Shown in pieces: positions 14,175 to 22,500 of a stretch of 28,437 bases of DNA; the stretch's first letter is position 1, and each line of letters begins with the position of its first letter. The stretch spans positions 1-28,437 of the forward strand of contig DJPI01000075.1 of NCBI GenBank assembly GCA_002438505.1, in the 5' to 3' direction. The DNA is from Ruminococcaceae bacterium UBA6416 (lineage in GTDB: Bacteria; Bacillota; Clostridia; Oscillospirales; Acutalibacteraceae). A model generated the notes under the pieces. That model saw only the letters and a program-made list of their open reading frames with translations. It searched no databases and was not told the DNA's origin. The translations under genes and the position numbers were made by a program.

Positions 14175-14936
14175 GGCGGCGTGGCATTTTCCGCAGCCAA
14201 CGCACTTGTCATAATCAACCTTTGCGCAGAAGTTTTCAACCGTGACCGCGCCGGCTTCGCACGCCTTGACGCACTTCATGCAGCCGATGCAGCCGGCCTT
14301 GCACTGCTTTCTTGTCTGGGCGCCCTTGTCGTGGTTTTTGCAGAGAACCGCAGCCTTGATGGTGTCCAAAGGAAAAAGGTCAATGAGCTGCCTCGGGCAG
14401 GTTTTAATGCACTTTTTGCAGGCACGACACTTGCTCGGGTTGATTCTTGCAACACCGTCGCAAATGAAGATTGCATCATACGGGCAAACCTCAACGCAGT
14501 CTCCGAAACCGATGCAGCCGTGGACGCAGGTTTTCGGTCCGCCAAAAAGCTGTGTTGCCATCTTGCAGGAGCGAACGCCGCTGTATTCAAGCTTTTCCGG
14601 AGTGTTCTCCCTGTTGCCCTGACACATTACGGCCGCAACCATCGGAGTGATTTTTCCGGCCTCAAGACCCATGATTTTTCCAATCTGAGCGGCAACATCG
14701 TTTCCGCCCGGAATGCAAAGGCTGCACTCCTTTGTTTCGCCCTTTGAAAGCGCGGCTGCGTAACCGTCACAGCCGGTGAAGCCGCAGGCGCCGCAGTTCG
14801 CTCCGGGGAGACATTCGCGGATTTTCTCGGCCTTTTCGTCAACGGGAACGGCAAACACCGCCGAGGCAACGGCAAGGCCGATTCCGGCAACAAGTCCGAT
14901 TGCGGCAACGATAACAACGGGAATGATAATATCCAT
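14127..14936 (-). CDS. rnfB: Rnf complex ferredoxin-like subunit RnfB
   Basis: A 269-residue electron-entry subunit of the Rnf ferredoxin:NAD+ oxidoreductase. One N-terminal membrane helix (about 3-29) is followed by an Fe-S domain with C48, C51, C56 and C71/C74, then several ferredoxin-type CxxCxxC motifs at about 136-151, 170-180, 212-226 and 245-255, enough for multiple [4Fe-4S] clusters. It takes electrons from reduced ferredoxin and passes them through the membrane subunits to RnfC. It is the last gene of the operon, 15 nt after rnfA. Its final 15 codons are the target duplicated by the downstream R-M insertion, and the protein is left intact. Confidence 0.96.
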   Translation of the reverse strand: MDIIIPVVIVAAIGLVAGIGLAVASAVFAVPVDEKAEKIRECLPGANCGACGFTGCDGYAAALSKGETKECSLCIPGGNDVAAQIGKIMGLEAGKITPMVAAVMCQGNRENTPEKLEYSGVRSCKMATQLFGGPKTCVHGCIGFGDCVEVCPYDAIFICDGVARINPSKCRACKKCIKTCPRQLIDLFPLDTIKAAVLCKNHDKGAQTRKQCKAGCIGCMKCVKACEAGAVTVENFCAKVDYDKCVGCGKCHAACPIGCIDLYMLKKMF

Positions 14937-14951
14937 TATTACGCCACCCCC

Positions 14952-15548
14952 TTAACCGAAAATGTTGTCAACAATGCCGGTGAAGCCCAAAAATGAGACC
15001 GAAACCAGCGAGGCGGCAACAAGCGTTATCGGAAGGCCGCGCATAAACTTCGGAATGTCGCAGCTTTCCATCCTTTCGCGGACACCGGCAAACATGACCA
15101 TTGCAAGCATGAAGCCGAGTCCGGCGCCGACCGAGTTGAACATCGACTGGGCGAAATTATATCCGTTGTCAATGTTGAGGATAACAACGCCGAGGACGGC
15201 GCAGTTTGTTGTGATGAGGGGAAGATAAATTCCCAGTGCGTTATAAAGCGAGGGAATATACTTTTTGAGGATGATTTCAACAAGCTGAACAAGAGCCGCA
15301 ATAACAAGAATAAACACTATCGTCTGAAGATATGAAAGGTTTTTGCTTTCAAGCAGAGTGTTTATCGGATAGCAAACGGCAGTTGAAAGCGCCATAACAA
15401 AAATTACGGCCGCGCTCATTCCAACGGCGGTGTTGAGCTTTTTTGAAACGCCGAGGAACGGACAGATTCCAAGGAACTTTGCAAGAACAAAGTTTTGAGT
15501 CAGAATCGCCGTCATGAGTATTGCAAGAAGTCCTTTTGTCATTTCCAT
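14952..15548 (-). CDS. rnfA: Rnf complex membrane subunit RnfA
   Basis: A 198-residue integral membrane protein with about six helices. It has the paired cysteine signatures of the RnfA/NqrE family: FLGICPFLG (C29) and TTNCAVLG, which with RnfE hold an intramembrane Fe-S cluster. Its ATG overlaps the rnfE stop as TGATG, with AAGGAGGG about 10 nt upstream. Confidence 0.95.
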   Translation of the reverse strand: MEMTKGLLAILMTAILTQNFVLAKFLGICPFLGVSKKLNTAVGMSAAVIFVMALSTAVCYPINTLLESKNLSYLQTIVFILVIAALVQLVEIILKKYIPSLYNALGIYLPLITTNCAVLGVVILNIDNGYNFAQSMFNSVGAGLGFMLAMVMFAGVRERMESCDIPKFMRGLPITLVAASLVSVSFLGFTGIVDNIFG

Positions 15549-16270
15549 CAGTTCAAGCCCTCCTTACCATCGCCGGAAAAATCCGCTGATTCATGTTCCT
15601 TTTTGTTGAGCGTGCAGGTTGCGGCCATCGGGCAAGCCTCACAGCCGCGAAGCTCCGCTCTGGGCTTTCCTTTGCTTTCCGCAATTTTGTTGACCGTTGC
15701 CATGAGAACGCCGAAAACGAAGAAGCCTCCCGGAGGAAGAATGAAAATGAGCATCGGGTTCTGGGAAAGGAACGGAATGCTCAGACCGAGGAATGAGCCT
15801 GCGCCGAGAATTTCGCGGACGGTACTCATGAGAAACAGTGCCGTTGTGAAGCCGACTCCCATTCCGAGTCCGTCAACGGCGGAAGCAAGAACGGGATTTT
15901 TGCTTGCGAACGCTTCCGCTCTTCCGAGGATGATGCAGTTGACAACAATCAGCGGAAGATAAACGCCGAGCTGCTCGTCAAGGTCGGGCGCAAATGCTTT
16001 GACAAGCATCTGAACGATTGTAACGAACGAGGCAATGACAACAACATATGCCGGGATGCGCACCTTGTCCGGAATAACCTTCCTCAGCGCGGAAATTGCA
16101 ATGTTTGAACAGACAAGAACGATTGAGGCGGCAACGCCCATTCCGAGAGCAGATTCAACCGAGGTTGTTGTTGCAAGGGTCGGGCAGGTTCCGAGAACGA
16201 GCCGCAAAGTCGGATTTTCCGCAAGGATACCTTTTGAAAACTCCTTGCCGAGAGATCTTTTTTCAGCCAT
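15548..16270 (-). CDS. rnfE: Rnf complex membrane subunit RnfE
   Basis: A 240-residue six-helix membrane subunit, homologous to RnfA and NqrD. Motifs are NPTLRLVLGTCPTLATT (C29) and VVNCIILGRAEAFA. The C-terminal tail adds a cysteine group, CEACPMAATC, beyond the core fold; it might bind metal or an extra cluster, which is inferred. The start at 16270 has GGGAGGTG about 6 nt upstream and overlaps the rnfG end by 8 nt. Confidence 0.94.
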   Translation of the reverse strand: MAEKRSLGKEFSKGILAENPTLRLVLGTCPTLATTTSVESALGMGVAASIVLVCSNIAISALRKVIPDKVRIPAYVVVIASFVTIVQMLVKAFAPDLDEQLGVYLPLIVVNCIILGRAEAFASKNPVLASAVDGLGMGVGFTTALFLMSTVREILGAGSFLGLSIPFLSQNPMLIFILPPGGFFVFGVLMATVNKIAESKGKPRAELRGCEACPMAATCTLNKKEHESADFSGDGKEGLN

Positions 16271-16832
16271 TGAGAGCACCTCCCTTAACAGTTTCAAAAG
16301 CGGCCAGTGCTGCGTTGACGGCGGAAACAACCGCCTTTGAGGTTATCGTTGCCGCAGTGATTGCCTGAATGTTCTGGCCATCGTTTGAGGTTTTGTTCAC
16401 CGTGAGAGTTCCGCTTTTTCCAATGAAGCGGTTTTTGAAGTCCGGCTTGGTGCTGTTTGCGCCGAGTCCGGGCGTTTCATCATGAGAGAGAATTTCAATT
16501 CCGGTAACGGTTCCCTCTGTGTCCGTTCCAACCATAACCAAAACCGTTCCGCCGTAACCCTTTGCAGAGGAGGTGAAAACATAGCCAACGGTGTTTGTGC
16601 CGTCGCTTCCGGTGCAGTATGTTATGCCGTTTTCAAGCGTGGTAACGTCTGAAAACTCCTTGGCTTTCGGGAGGACAAGCGAGCGCGAGGCGTTCTCCTT
16701 TTGAACGGAGTTGTCTGCAATCTTCTGCGCGGTAACGCTGTTTGTGAGCGCAAGAAGAGCAGTTGCAACAAGGCAGATGACAAAAAGAGCAACCGTTGGA
16801 ACAAGAATTGCCTTTGGCGTTATTTTTTTCAT
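16263..16832 (-). CDS. rnfG: Rnf complex flavoprotein RnfG
   Basis: A 189-residue membrane-anchored flavoprotein: one N-terminal helix (about 9-31) and an extracytoplasmic FMN-binding domain. The flavinylation motif is TAATITS, with T162 the predicted site of covalent FMN. Attachment would be done by the ApbE encoded at the start of this operon. HDETPGLGA is also typical. The start overlaps the rnfD stop as ATGA. Confidence 0.95.
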   Translation of the reverse strand: MKKITPKAILVPTVALFVICLVATALLALTNSVTAQKIADNSVQKENASRSLVLPKAKEFSDVTTLENGITYCTGSDGTNTVGYVFTSSAKGYGGTVLVMVGTDTEGTVTGIEILSHDETPGLGANSTKPDFKNRFIGKSGTLTVNKTSNDGQNIQAITAATITSKAVVSAVNAALAAFETVKGGALNG

Positions 16833-17839
16833 GCCTTTGCCGCCTCCTTTTCAGTTTTTTCCTTTTTCTCTTTAACAAAGCCGAACGGCTTTGAGGTTGT
16901 GAGACGTTCAATATGTGGAACAAGAATGTTCATGAGTATAATTGAGAACGAGACGCCCTCCGGAAGAGAGCCGAAAAGACGGATGACCGAGGTGATAAGA
17001 CCGCAGCCGATTCCGAAAACGATGCGTCCTTTGAGGTTTATCGGTGAGGTCACATAGTCCGTTGCCATGAAGAACGCGCCGAGCAGAAGTCCGCCGCCGA
17101 GCAGCTCATAGGCAACAAAGCTCAGGTTGCCCTTGCCCGCAATGAGCATACAAACCGCAACGGTTCCGATGAATGAAAACGGAATCGCCGGAGAGATGAC
17201 CCTTCTCAAAAGAAGATACATTGCACCGGCAATGAGCGCGAGCGAGCAAACCTCGCCCATTGAGCCGCCGTGATAGCCGATGAGCATTTGAGTGAGAGTT
17301 GGAAGTTCACCGGCAAGAGAGAGGTCGCCGCCTTTTGCCGCCGCAAGAGATGCCATCGGCGTTGCGGTTGTCACCGCGTCAGCAACCGACCACTTGACTG
17401 CGAACGGAGCAACCCATTTTGCCATAGCCGTTGGGAATGATACCATGAGGATGATTCTTGCCGTCATTGCCGGATTGACAAAGTTCTGGCCGATTCCGCC
17501 GAACATCTGCTTAACAACAACGATTGCAATAATGCTTCCGATTGCTCCGATCCACAAAGGAAGCGTTGACGGAAGGTTAAGCGCAAGAATGAGGCCGGTG
17601 ACAACGGCGGAAAGATCGCCGAGCGTTCCGTTCCTTTTCATAACTTTTCTTGAAACATACTCCGCAAGAACGGCCGTTCCGACCGTTGTTGCGGCAAGAG
17701 CAAGCGCCCGCGCGCCGAAATAAACAACAGACATTATGAGCGCCGGAACAAGCGCAATGATAACGTCAAGCATGATGCCGGTTGTTGTCTCGCTTGAGCG
17801 GACGTGCGGCGAGGGGCTGACTGTGAGTTTTTTTGCCAT
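16829..17839 (-). CDS. rnfD: Rnf complex membrane flavoprotein RnfD
   Basis: A 336-residue multi-helix membrane subunit (NqrB/RnfD family). It starts MAKKLTVSPSPHVRS, which is typical of the family. The covalent FMN site is predicted at T160 in TTATPM. GQNFVNPAMTAR and GAFFMATDYVTSP are family motifs. The ATG shares one base with the rnfC stop (TAATG) and has AGGAGAG upstream. The subunit forms part of the ion-translocating route. Confidence 0.95.
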   Translation of the reverse strand: MAKKLTVSPSPHVRSSETTTGIMLDVIIALVPALIMSVVYFGARALALAATTVGTAVLAEYVSRKVMKRNGTLGDLSAVVTGLILALNLPSTLPLWIGAIGSIIAIVVVKQMFGGIGQNFVNPAMTARIILMVSFPTAMAKWVAPFAVKWSVADAVTTATPMASLAAAKGGDLSLAGELPTLTQMLIGYHGGSMGEVCSLALIAGAMYLLLRRVISPAIPFSFIGTVAVCMLIAGKGNLSFVAYELLGGGLLLGAFFMATDYVTSPINLKGRIVFGIGCGLITSVIRLFGSLPEGVSFSIILMNILVPHIERLTTSKPFGFVKEKKEKTEKEAAKA

Positions 17840-19179
17840 TATTTTGCACTCTCCTCTCTGAGCACCTGCTTTGCAAGTCTCATATATTGAACAAGCGGAC
17901 GGCCTGACGGGCAGGCATATGCGCATGAGCCGCACTCCATGCAAACGGAAACAAAGCTTCTTTCAAGGCCTTCTTTGTCTCTGATTTTTGCAAAGCGTTC
18001 AATGAGCGTTGGCATAAGGCTCATCGGGCAAACCTCAACGCAGCGGCCGCAGCGGATGCAGTCGCGTTCGGGCTTGACGGCTCCTTTTTTGTCTGCAAAA
18101 GCAAGAATGGCATTGTTCTGCTTGCAGATTGGAGCGTTTGTGTCGCAGATTGCAATGCCCATCATCGGGCCGCCGCAGATGATCTTGCGCGGTTCTTCCT
18201 TAAAGCCGCCGCAATAGTCAATAATGTCCTGAATGTTGATTCCTATTGGAACGCGCAGGTTTTTCGGCGTTTTGATTGCCGAGCCGTCAACGGTTATCGA
18301 GCGGCTTATCAGCGGCTTTCCCGTTTCAAGGTAGCGTTCAACGAAAGCAACCGAGGCAACATTCATAACAACGCAGCCGACATCGGCCGGAAGCTTTCCG
18401 GGCGGAACACGCCTGCCCGTTGCGGAAAGAACCATCATCTTTTCAGCGCCCTGCGGATATCTCGACCTGAGCGCCATGATTTTGACCGAATCATCGTGCT
18501 TTTCGTCAATGAGCTTTTGAAAAATTTCAATCGCCTTGGGCTTGTTGTCCTCAACGGCAATGACAACCTCTTTGAAGCCGAGGAGCTTTTTAAGGGTAAA
18601 AACGCCGTTGATGACATTCTCTGAGTTTTCAACGCATTCGCGGTAGTCAACGGTGATGAACGGCTCACATTCGGCGGCATTGACAATAAGGGTGTCAACA
18701 TTCTTGTCCGCCGGAAAGTTAAGCTTAACGTGAGTTGGGAATCCGGCTCCGCCGAGGCCGACAAGGCCTGACGCACGGACGGCTTTAATCAGTTCTTCGC
18801 GGTTTGTAACAATCGGCGGCTTAACGCCCTCATAAAGGCGCATTTCTCCGTCCGATTCAACGGTAACACCCTTTGTGATGATACCGTTGGCAAGCTTGAC
18901 GTCTCCAACGGCTTTGACAACGCCGGAAATTGTGGCGTGAATCGGTGCGGAAACAAACTTGTCGCTGTCACCGATAACCTGACCCACAGAAACCGTGTCT
19001 CCAACCTTGACGGTTGGGATGCATGGCGCACCGATGTGCTGCTGCATCGGAAGAACAACCGTGTTTGGAACGGGCATTCTTTCAACCGGCATTTCAGCGG
19101 TGTGCTTGTTTGGGGCAACATTAACGCCGCCGCGCCCCTTTGCGCGCGCAAAGATAATTCCGGGAATAGTTTTTTTCAT
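17839..19179 (-). CDS. rnfC: Rnf complex NADH-side subunit RnfC
   Basis: A 446-residue soluble subunit that exchanges electrons with NAD. It has the early GGVNVAPNKH and VLPMQQHIGAPC motifs, the GLGGAGFPTHVKL nucleotide-binding segment and, near the C-terminus, two [4Fe-4S] motifs, CIRCGRCVEVCP and CMECGSCAYACP. The start at 19179 is supported by GGAG 8 nt upstream and overlaps the preceding gene as ATGA. The longer frame to 19227 lacks support. Confidence 0.96.
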   Translation of the reverse strand: MKKTIPGIIFARAKGRGGVNVAPNKHTAEMPVERMPVPNTVVLPMQQHIGAPCIPTVKVGDTVSVGQVIGDSDKFVSAPIHATISGVVKAVGDVKLANGIITKGVTVESDGEMRLYEGVKPPIVTNREELIKAVRASGLVGLGGAGFPTHVKLNFPADKNVDTLIVNAAECEPFITVDYRECVENSENVINGVFTLKKLLGFKEVVIAVEDNKPKAIEIFQKLIDEKHDDSVKIMALRSRYPQGAEKMMVLSATGRRVPPGKLPADVGCVVMNVASVAFVERYLETGKPLISRSITVDGSAIKTPKNLRVPIGINIQDIIDYCGGFKEEPRKIICGGPMMGIAICDTNAPICKQNNAILAFADKKGAVKPERDCIRCGRCVEVCPMSLMPTLIERFAKIRDKEGLERSFVSVCMECGSCAYACPSGRPLVQYMRLAKQVLREESAK

Positions 19180-19757
19180 TCTGTCATCTCCAAATCTCTG
19201 TGACTTCCGGCGCCATTCAAAGAACAAACGCCGGTCTTTTTGAATTGTTCGGTCAAGCGGGGCATAACGGCGTTGAGAACCGCGCCGGTCAGCGTTCCGC
19301 TGATGACCGCAAAGGACAAAAGGTATTTACCGTAGCCGAGCATTGCCGCGCCGGAAAGAGCGCAGGCACAAAAAAGCTGGCCAAGATTGAAGCAGACGGC
19401 GCAAAGAACGCCGATTCCGATAAAGCTTATCGCTCCACCCTGCTTTTTAATTGTGAAGCACAGCGCAAAAGCGCTTAAAACTCCGCCACAAAGGCTCATA
19501 AAGAACGCGGCAGCGCCCCTTGTGACAAGCGCAAAAAGCGCTTTGAGCAGCGTTATATAAAGTGCGCCGGAAAAGCCGAAAACGCTTCCGGCAAACATTG
19601 TGACAATGTTTGAAAGGCCGATTTTTGCCCCGGCTGGCAGGAAAGGAACGGCCGGAAAAATCACGTTTTCAAGTCCGCCGAGAACAAGACACAGCGCACC
19701 GAGCAGGCCAAAAACACAAACCTTTTTTGTTTTTGAAAAATCACGAGGCAACCGCAT
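19176..19757 (-). CDS. Gx-type membrane protein (heptaprenyl diphosphate synthase component I family)
   Basis: A 193-residue protein with about five hydrophobic helices and the motifs LGGLENVIFP, PAGAKIGLSNIV and KALFALVTRG, characteristic of the family annotated as heptaprenyl diphosphate synthase subunit I or Gx transporter. It has an S-component-like fold and is regularly found beside rnf and NusG-domain-II genes. Its role with Rnf is not established. The start at 19757 has AAGGA 8 nt upstream and overlaps the previous gene by 17 nt. Confidence 0.8.
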   Translation of the reverse strand: MRLPRDFSKTKKVCVFGLLGALCLVLGGLENVIFPAVPFLPAGAKIGLSNIVTMFAGSVFGFSGALYITLLKALFALVTRGAAAFFMSLCGGVLSAFALCFTIKKQGGAISFIGIGVLCAVCFNLGQLFCACALSGAAMLGYGKYLLSFAVISGTLTGAVLNAVMPRLTEQFKKTGVCSLNGAGSHRDLEMTE

Positions 19758-20121
19758 CGAAATTTTCCTTTTCTTTTTTGCTTTCAATTCTGACAACAAC
19801 CTTGTTCGGAAGACACGCGGCGGTGTCTCCGTTTTTTGAAAGATGTCCGCTCTTTTCGCAGAGCTTATCCGGGCAGGTTGAGGAAATGAAGGAAATTTTC
19901 CCCCTTTCAACAAGAAGAACGCAGCCGTTCACCTCAAGCTCATATCCCTTTTCAACGGCGGGAAGGTCAATTTCCGCCTGCCTTTCCCCGTCTTTATAAA
20001 CAACGGCAAAGCAGCCGTCCGAGCCGGAAAAAAGCGGAAGAAGAAACAGCAGAGCGCTCAGCGCGGAAAAAAGCAGGATTATCAGTAAATCGCCTTTTTT
20101 AAGGCCGATGGAATTTTTCAT
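19741..20121 (-). CDS. NusG domain II-containing membrane-anchored protein
   Basis: A 126-residue protein with one N-terminal membrane helix (about 11-31) and an outside NusG-domain-II-like beta fold containing CPDKLC, a cysteine pair usual in this family. It is not the transcription factor NusG. Genes of this type recur between apbE and rnf genes in Firmicutes, so it is probably an accessory of flavin-dependent electron transfer. It overlaps the apbE stop as ATGA. Confidence 0.8.
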   Translation of the reverse strand: MKNSIGLKKGDLLIILLFSALSALLFLLPLFSGSDGCFAVVYKDGERQAEIDLPAVEKGYELEVNGCVLLVERGKISFISSTCPDKLCEKSGHLSKNGDTAACLPNKVVVRIESKKEKENFDAVAS

Positions 20122-21119
20122 TTTGTCTTTTCAAAATCTATATCGCCATAGGTTGAAACATTGAGATCCTTGTCAACAAAGACCGCCGCGGCGGAGTATT
20201 CATCAAGCAAGGGCTTGCTCTTTTCCTCGCCGAGAATGAAGCAGGCCGTTGAAAGCGCATCACTCAAAAGGCCGCTTTTGCAAAGGACGGTAACGCTTGA
20301 AAGGCCGCTGTCCGCCGGATAGCCGGTGTTGGCGTCAAGAATGTGGTGATATCGCTTTCCGTCTTTTTCAAAGTATTTTTCATAGTCGCCGGAGGTTGAA
20401 ACAAAGCCCTCGGAAAGGCTGATAACGCCGATATATGCGTTTTCCTCCCTCGGATGGCGGACGGCAACGCGCCATTTGTCGCCGAGCTTGTTGCGCTTTC
20501 CGTAGGCAAGGATGCTTCCGCCAACGGAAATCACCGCGCCTTTAACGCCGCTTTTTTCAAGGTAGGCCTTTGCCGCGTCGCAGGCTGCGCCCTTTCCGAC
20601 GGCGCCAAGGTCAAGGCTCTGACCCTTTTTAAGCGTGACCGTTTTTGAGTCCGCCTGAATTTTTTCATAGTCAACAAGTGAGAGAGCCTTTTGAATGTCT
20701 TTTTCGGCGGGTACTTCCTGCGCACCGGAGTCAAAATTCCAAAGCGAGGAAAGCGGAGCTATTGAAAGGTCAAAAGCACCGGCGCTCATTTCAGAAATTT
20801 TCCGGCATTTTTGAACAATTTCAGCGCAGACGGCGTTTTGAACAAAGCCGTTTTTGTTGAGCGCGGAAACGGCGGAGGAATCAATCTTTCTTGAAATAAT
20901 CTTTTCAAGGTTGTCAATTCCGTTTTTGACCGCGTCAAGCTTTTTGAATGTGTCATCGCCATAAAGCTTGATAGTTACAACGCTGCCCATTGAAAAACCG
21001 CTTTTCTGTTCAAGGTTATAATCCTTTTTAAAGGAGTGAAAAATAATAATGCCGACGATTGCGGCGGCAAGAAGAACGCCGGAAAGAACAATGCAAAGAA
21101 TCTTTTTTTTCTTACTCAT
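20118..21119 (-). CDS. apbE: FAD:protein FMN transferase
   Basis: A 333-residue ApbE-family enzyme that moves FMN from FAD onto a threonine of target proteins, here very likely RnfD and RnfG. It has an N-terminal membrane helix (about 7-27) so it acts outside the membrane, then FSMGSVVTIKLYG, LDLGAVGKGAACD, the VSVGGSILAYG glycine loop and HHILDANTGYP. The start at 21119 has AAAGGAGG about 5 nt upstream. It is the first gene of the nine-gene rnf operon and has a strong promoter of its own. Confidence 0.94.
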   Translation of the reverse strand: MSKKKKILCIVLSGVLLAAAIVGIIIFHSFKKDYNLEQKSGFSMGSVVTIKLYGDDTFKKLDAVKNGIDNLEKIISRKIDSSAVSALNKNGFVQNAVCAEIVQKCRKISEMSAGAFDLSIAPLSSLWNFDSGAQEVPAEKDIQKALSLVDYEKIQADSKTVTLKKGQSLDLGAVGKGAACDAAKAYLEKSGVKGAVISVGGSILAYGKRNKLGDKWRVAVRHPREENAYIGVISLSEGFVSTSGDYEKYFEKDGKRYHHILDANTGYPADSGLSSVTVLCKSGLLSDALSTACFILGEEKSKPLLDEYSAAAVFVDKDLNVSTYGDIDFEKTK

Positions 21120-21154
21120 AAAGGCCTCCTTTGTTGCCGTGAACAACTCTTTTT

Positions 21155-21183
21155 ATTGTATACTATCCGGCGAAAAATTTCAA
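21155..21183 (-). promoter_or_regulatory. Promoter of the apbE-rnf operon
   Basis: On the minus strand TTGAAA (21183-21178), a 17-nt spacer and TACAAT (21160-21155), about 35 nt before the apbE start. It is the only clear promoter for the whole operon. Confidence 0.75.
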
Positions 21184-21217
21184 GACAAAACGCGCTATTA
21201 TCCGACAAATATTGTGC

Positions 21218-21246
21218 TTGCTTTACGCACCGTTTGCTGATATAAT
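21218..21246 (+). promoter_or_regulatory. Promoter of the iron alcohol dehydrogenase gene
   Basis: TTGCTT (21218-21223), a 17-nt spacer and TATAAT (21241-21246) preceded by an extended TGA. It is divergent from the apbE promoter, with 34 nt between their -35 boxes. Confidence 0.75.
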
Positions 21247-21300
21247 TATATTGGATATTGCAGAAGGAAACCTGCCGCAATTATCCAAGGAGGAAATACG

Positions 21301-22416
21301 ATGGATTTTAATTTATCAATACCCGTGAAGGTTATCAGCTCTGAAAACTGCGTTCTCAAAAACGCTTCTCTGCTCTCTTCTTTCGGAAAGCAGTGTCTCA
21401 TTGTGACGGGAAAAACCGCCGCAAAGGAAAGCGGCGCGCTTTCAGACGTTGTCACTGCCCTTGAGCAATTCTCTGTCAGCTATGACGTTTTTGACCGCAT
21501 AACGCCCAACCCGTATATTGAGGACTGCCACGAAGCCGGAGTTCTTGCAAGAGAAAAAAAGGCCGATTTCATCATCGGAATCGGCGGCGGTTCAGCGCTT
21601 GACGCCGCAAAGGCGGTTGCCGTTTTTGCCGCGAATGAAAGCTTTTTGCCGTTTGATATATATGAAAAAAAGGAAAGGAATAATGCGCTCCCCCTTGTCC
21701 TTATCGGAACAACGGCCGGAACGGGCAGCGAGGTTGGCGCCGTTGCCGTCCTCTCAAACAAAAAGGACGAAAGAAAAAAGAGCATCTGCGCTCCGGACTG
21801 CGCTCCGGCTCTCACTTTTGCAGACAGCCGATATACCCACTCGATGCCGTATTCCGTCACGGTTTCAACCGCTCTTGATGCTCTTTCACACGCGATTGAG
21901 GGATATTACAGCAAAAAATGCACCGATATTCCCACCATGTTCGCCGAAAAGGCGATTCCGATGCTCTGGGAGGGTCTGAAGTTTCTTGAAAGAGAGAAGA
22001 AGCTGCCGGACGCAAAAATGCGCGAGCAGCTTTATTACGGCTCGCTTTACGCCGGAATTACCCTCGCCTACTGCGGAACGGCCTTTCCCCATCCGCTCGG
22101 CTACATTCTGACCGAACACTTCAAAACGCCGCACGGCATCGCCTGTGCCGCTTTCATGCCTGAGCTTGTTCGCCGCGGAATACGCTATGAGATGAAAAAA
22201 TCGCGCCGCCTGATGAACCTCATGAGAACAAACAGTGCAGAGTTCTTTGACGTTATCACAAGCCTTTGTGATGTCAGCGACATTGTGATAACAAAAGAGG
22301 AGCTTTCTCAGTGGTGCGAGCGCTGGAACACCGTTCCAGCAAACTTCACCTTCTCCCCCGGCGGCTTTTCAAAAGCCGAGGCAAAGGAGATGCTTGAGCG
22401 CAAGTTTGTGAAATAA
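21301..22416 (+). CDS. Iron-containing alcohol dehydrogenase
   Basis: A 371-residue group III (Fe-dependent) alcohol dehydrogenase that interconverts an alcohol and aldehyde with NAD(P)H. The dinucleotide loop is GIGGGSALDAAKA (GGGS at 95-98). Metal ligands are predicted as D193 and H197 in ALDALSHAIEGYY, H264 in FPHPLGY and H278 in TPHG. AAGGAGG lies 7 nt before the ATG. It could supply NAD+ or handle fermentation alcohols next to the Rnf NADH system; the exact substrate is not visible. Confidence 0.92.
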   Translation: MDFNLSIPVKVISSENCVLKNASLLSSFGKQCLIVTGKTAAKESGALSDVVTALEQFSVSYDVFDRITPNPYIEDCHEAGVLAREKKADFIIGIGGGSALDAAKAVAVFAANESFLPFDIYEKKERNNALPLVLIGTTAGTGSEVGAVAVLSNKKDERKKSICAPDCAPALTFADSRYTHSMPYSVTVSTALDALSHAIEGYYSKKCTDIPTMFAEKAIPMLWEGLKFLEREKKLPDAKMREQLYYGSLYAGITLAYCGTAFPHPLGYILTEHFKTPHGIACAAFMPELVRRGIRYEMKKSRRLMNLMRTNSAEFFDVITSLCDVSDIVITKEELSQWCERWNTVPANFTFSPGGFSKAEAKEMLERKFVK

Positions 22417-22433
22417 GATTAAATAAAAAAATC

Positions 22434-22475
22434 ACCGGACTGACCGCAGGTGCCGCGGCCGGTCCGGTTTTCTTT
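22434..22475. terminator. Bidirectional terminator between convergent genes
   Basis: ACCGGAC (22434-22440) pairs with GTCCGGT (22462-22468), with an inner CCGC/GCGG stem. A T-rich tail follows on the plus side and a T7 on the minus side. Confidence 0.8.
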
Positions 22476-22500
22476 TGTCCGTGTGCTTTTCAAAAGCCAA

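Noticed and set aside
13983..14747. 254-residue plus-strand frame over rnfB
   Set aside because: Antisense shadow of rnfB with alanine-rich translation and no supported start.
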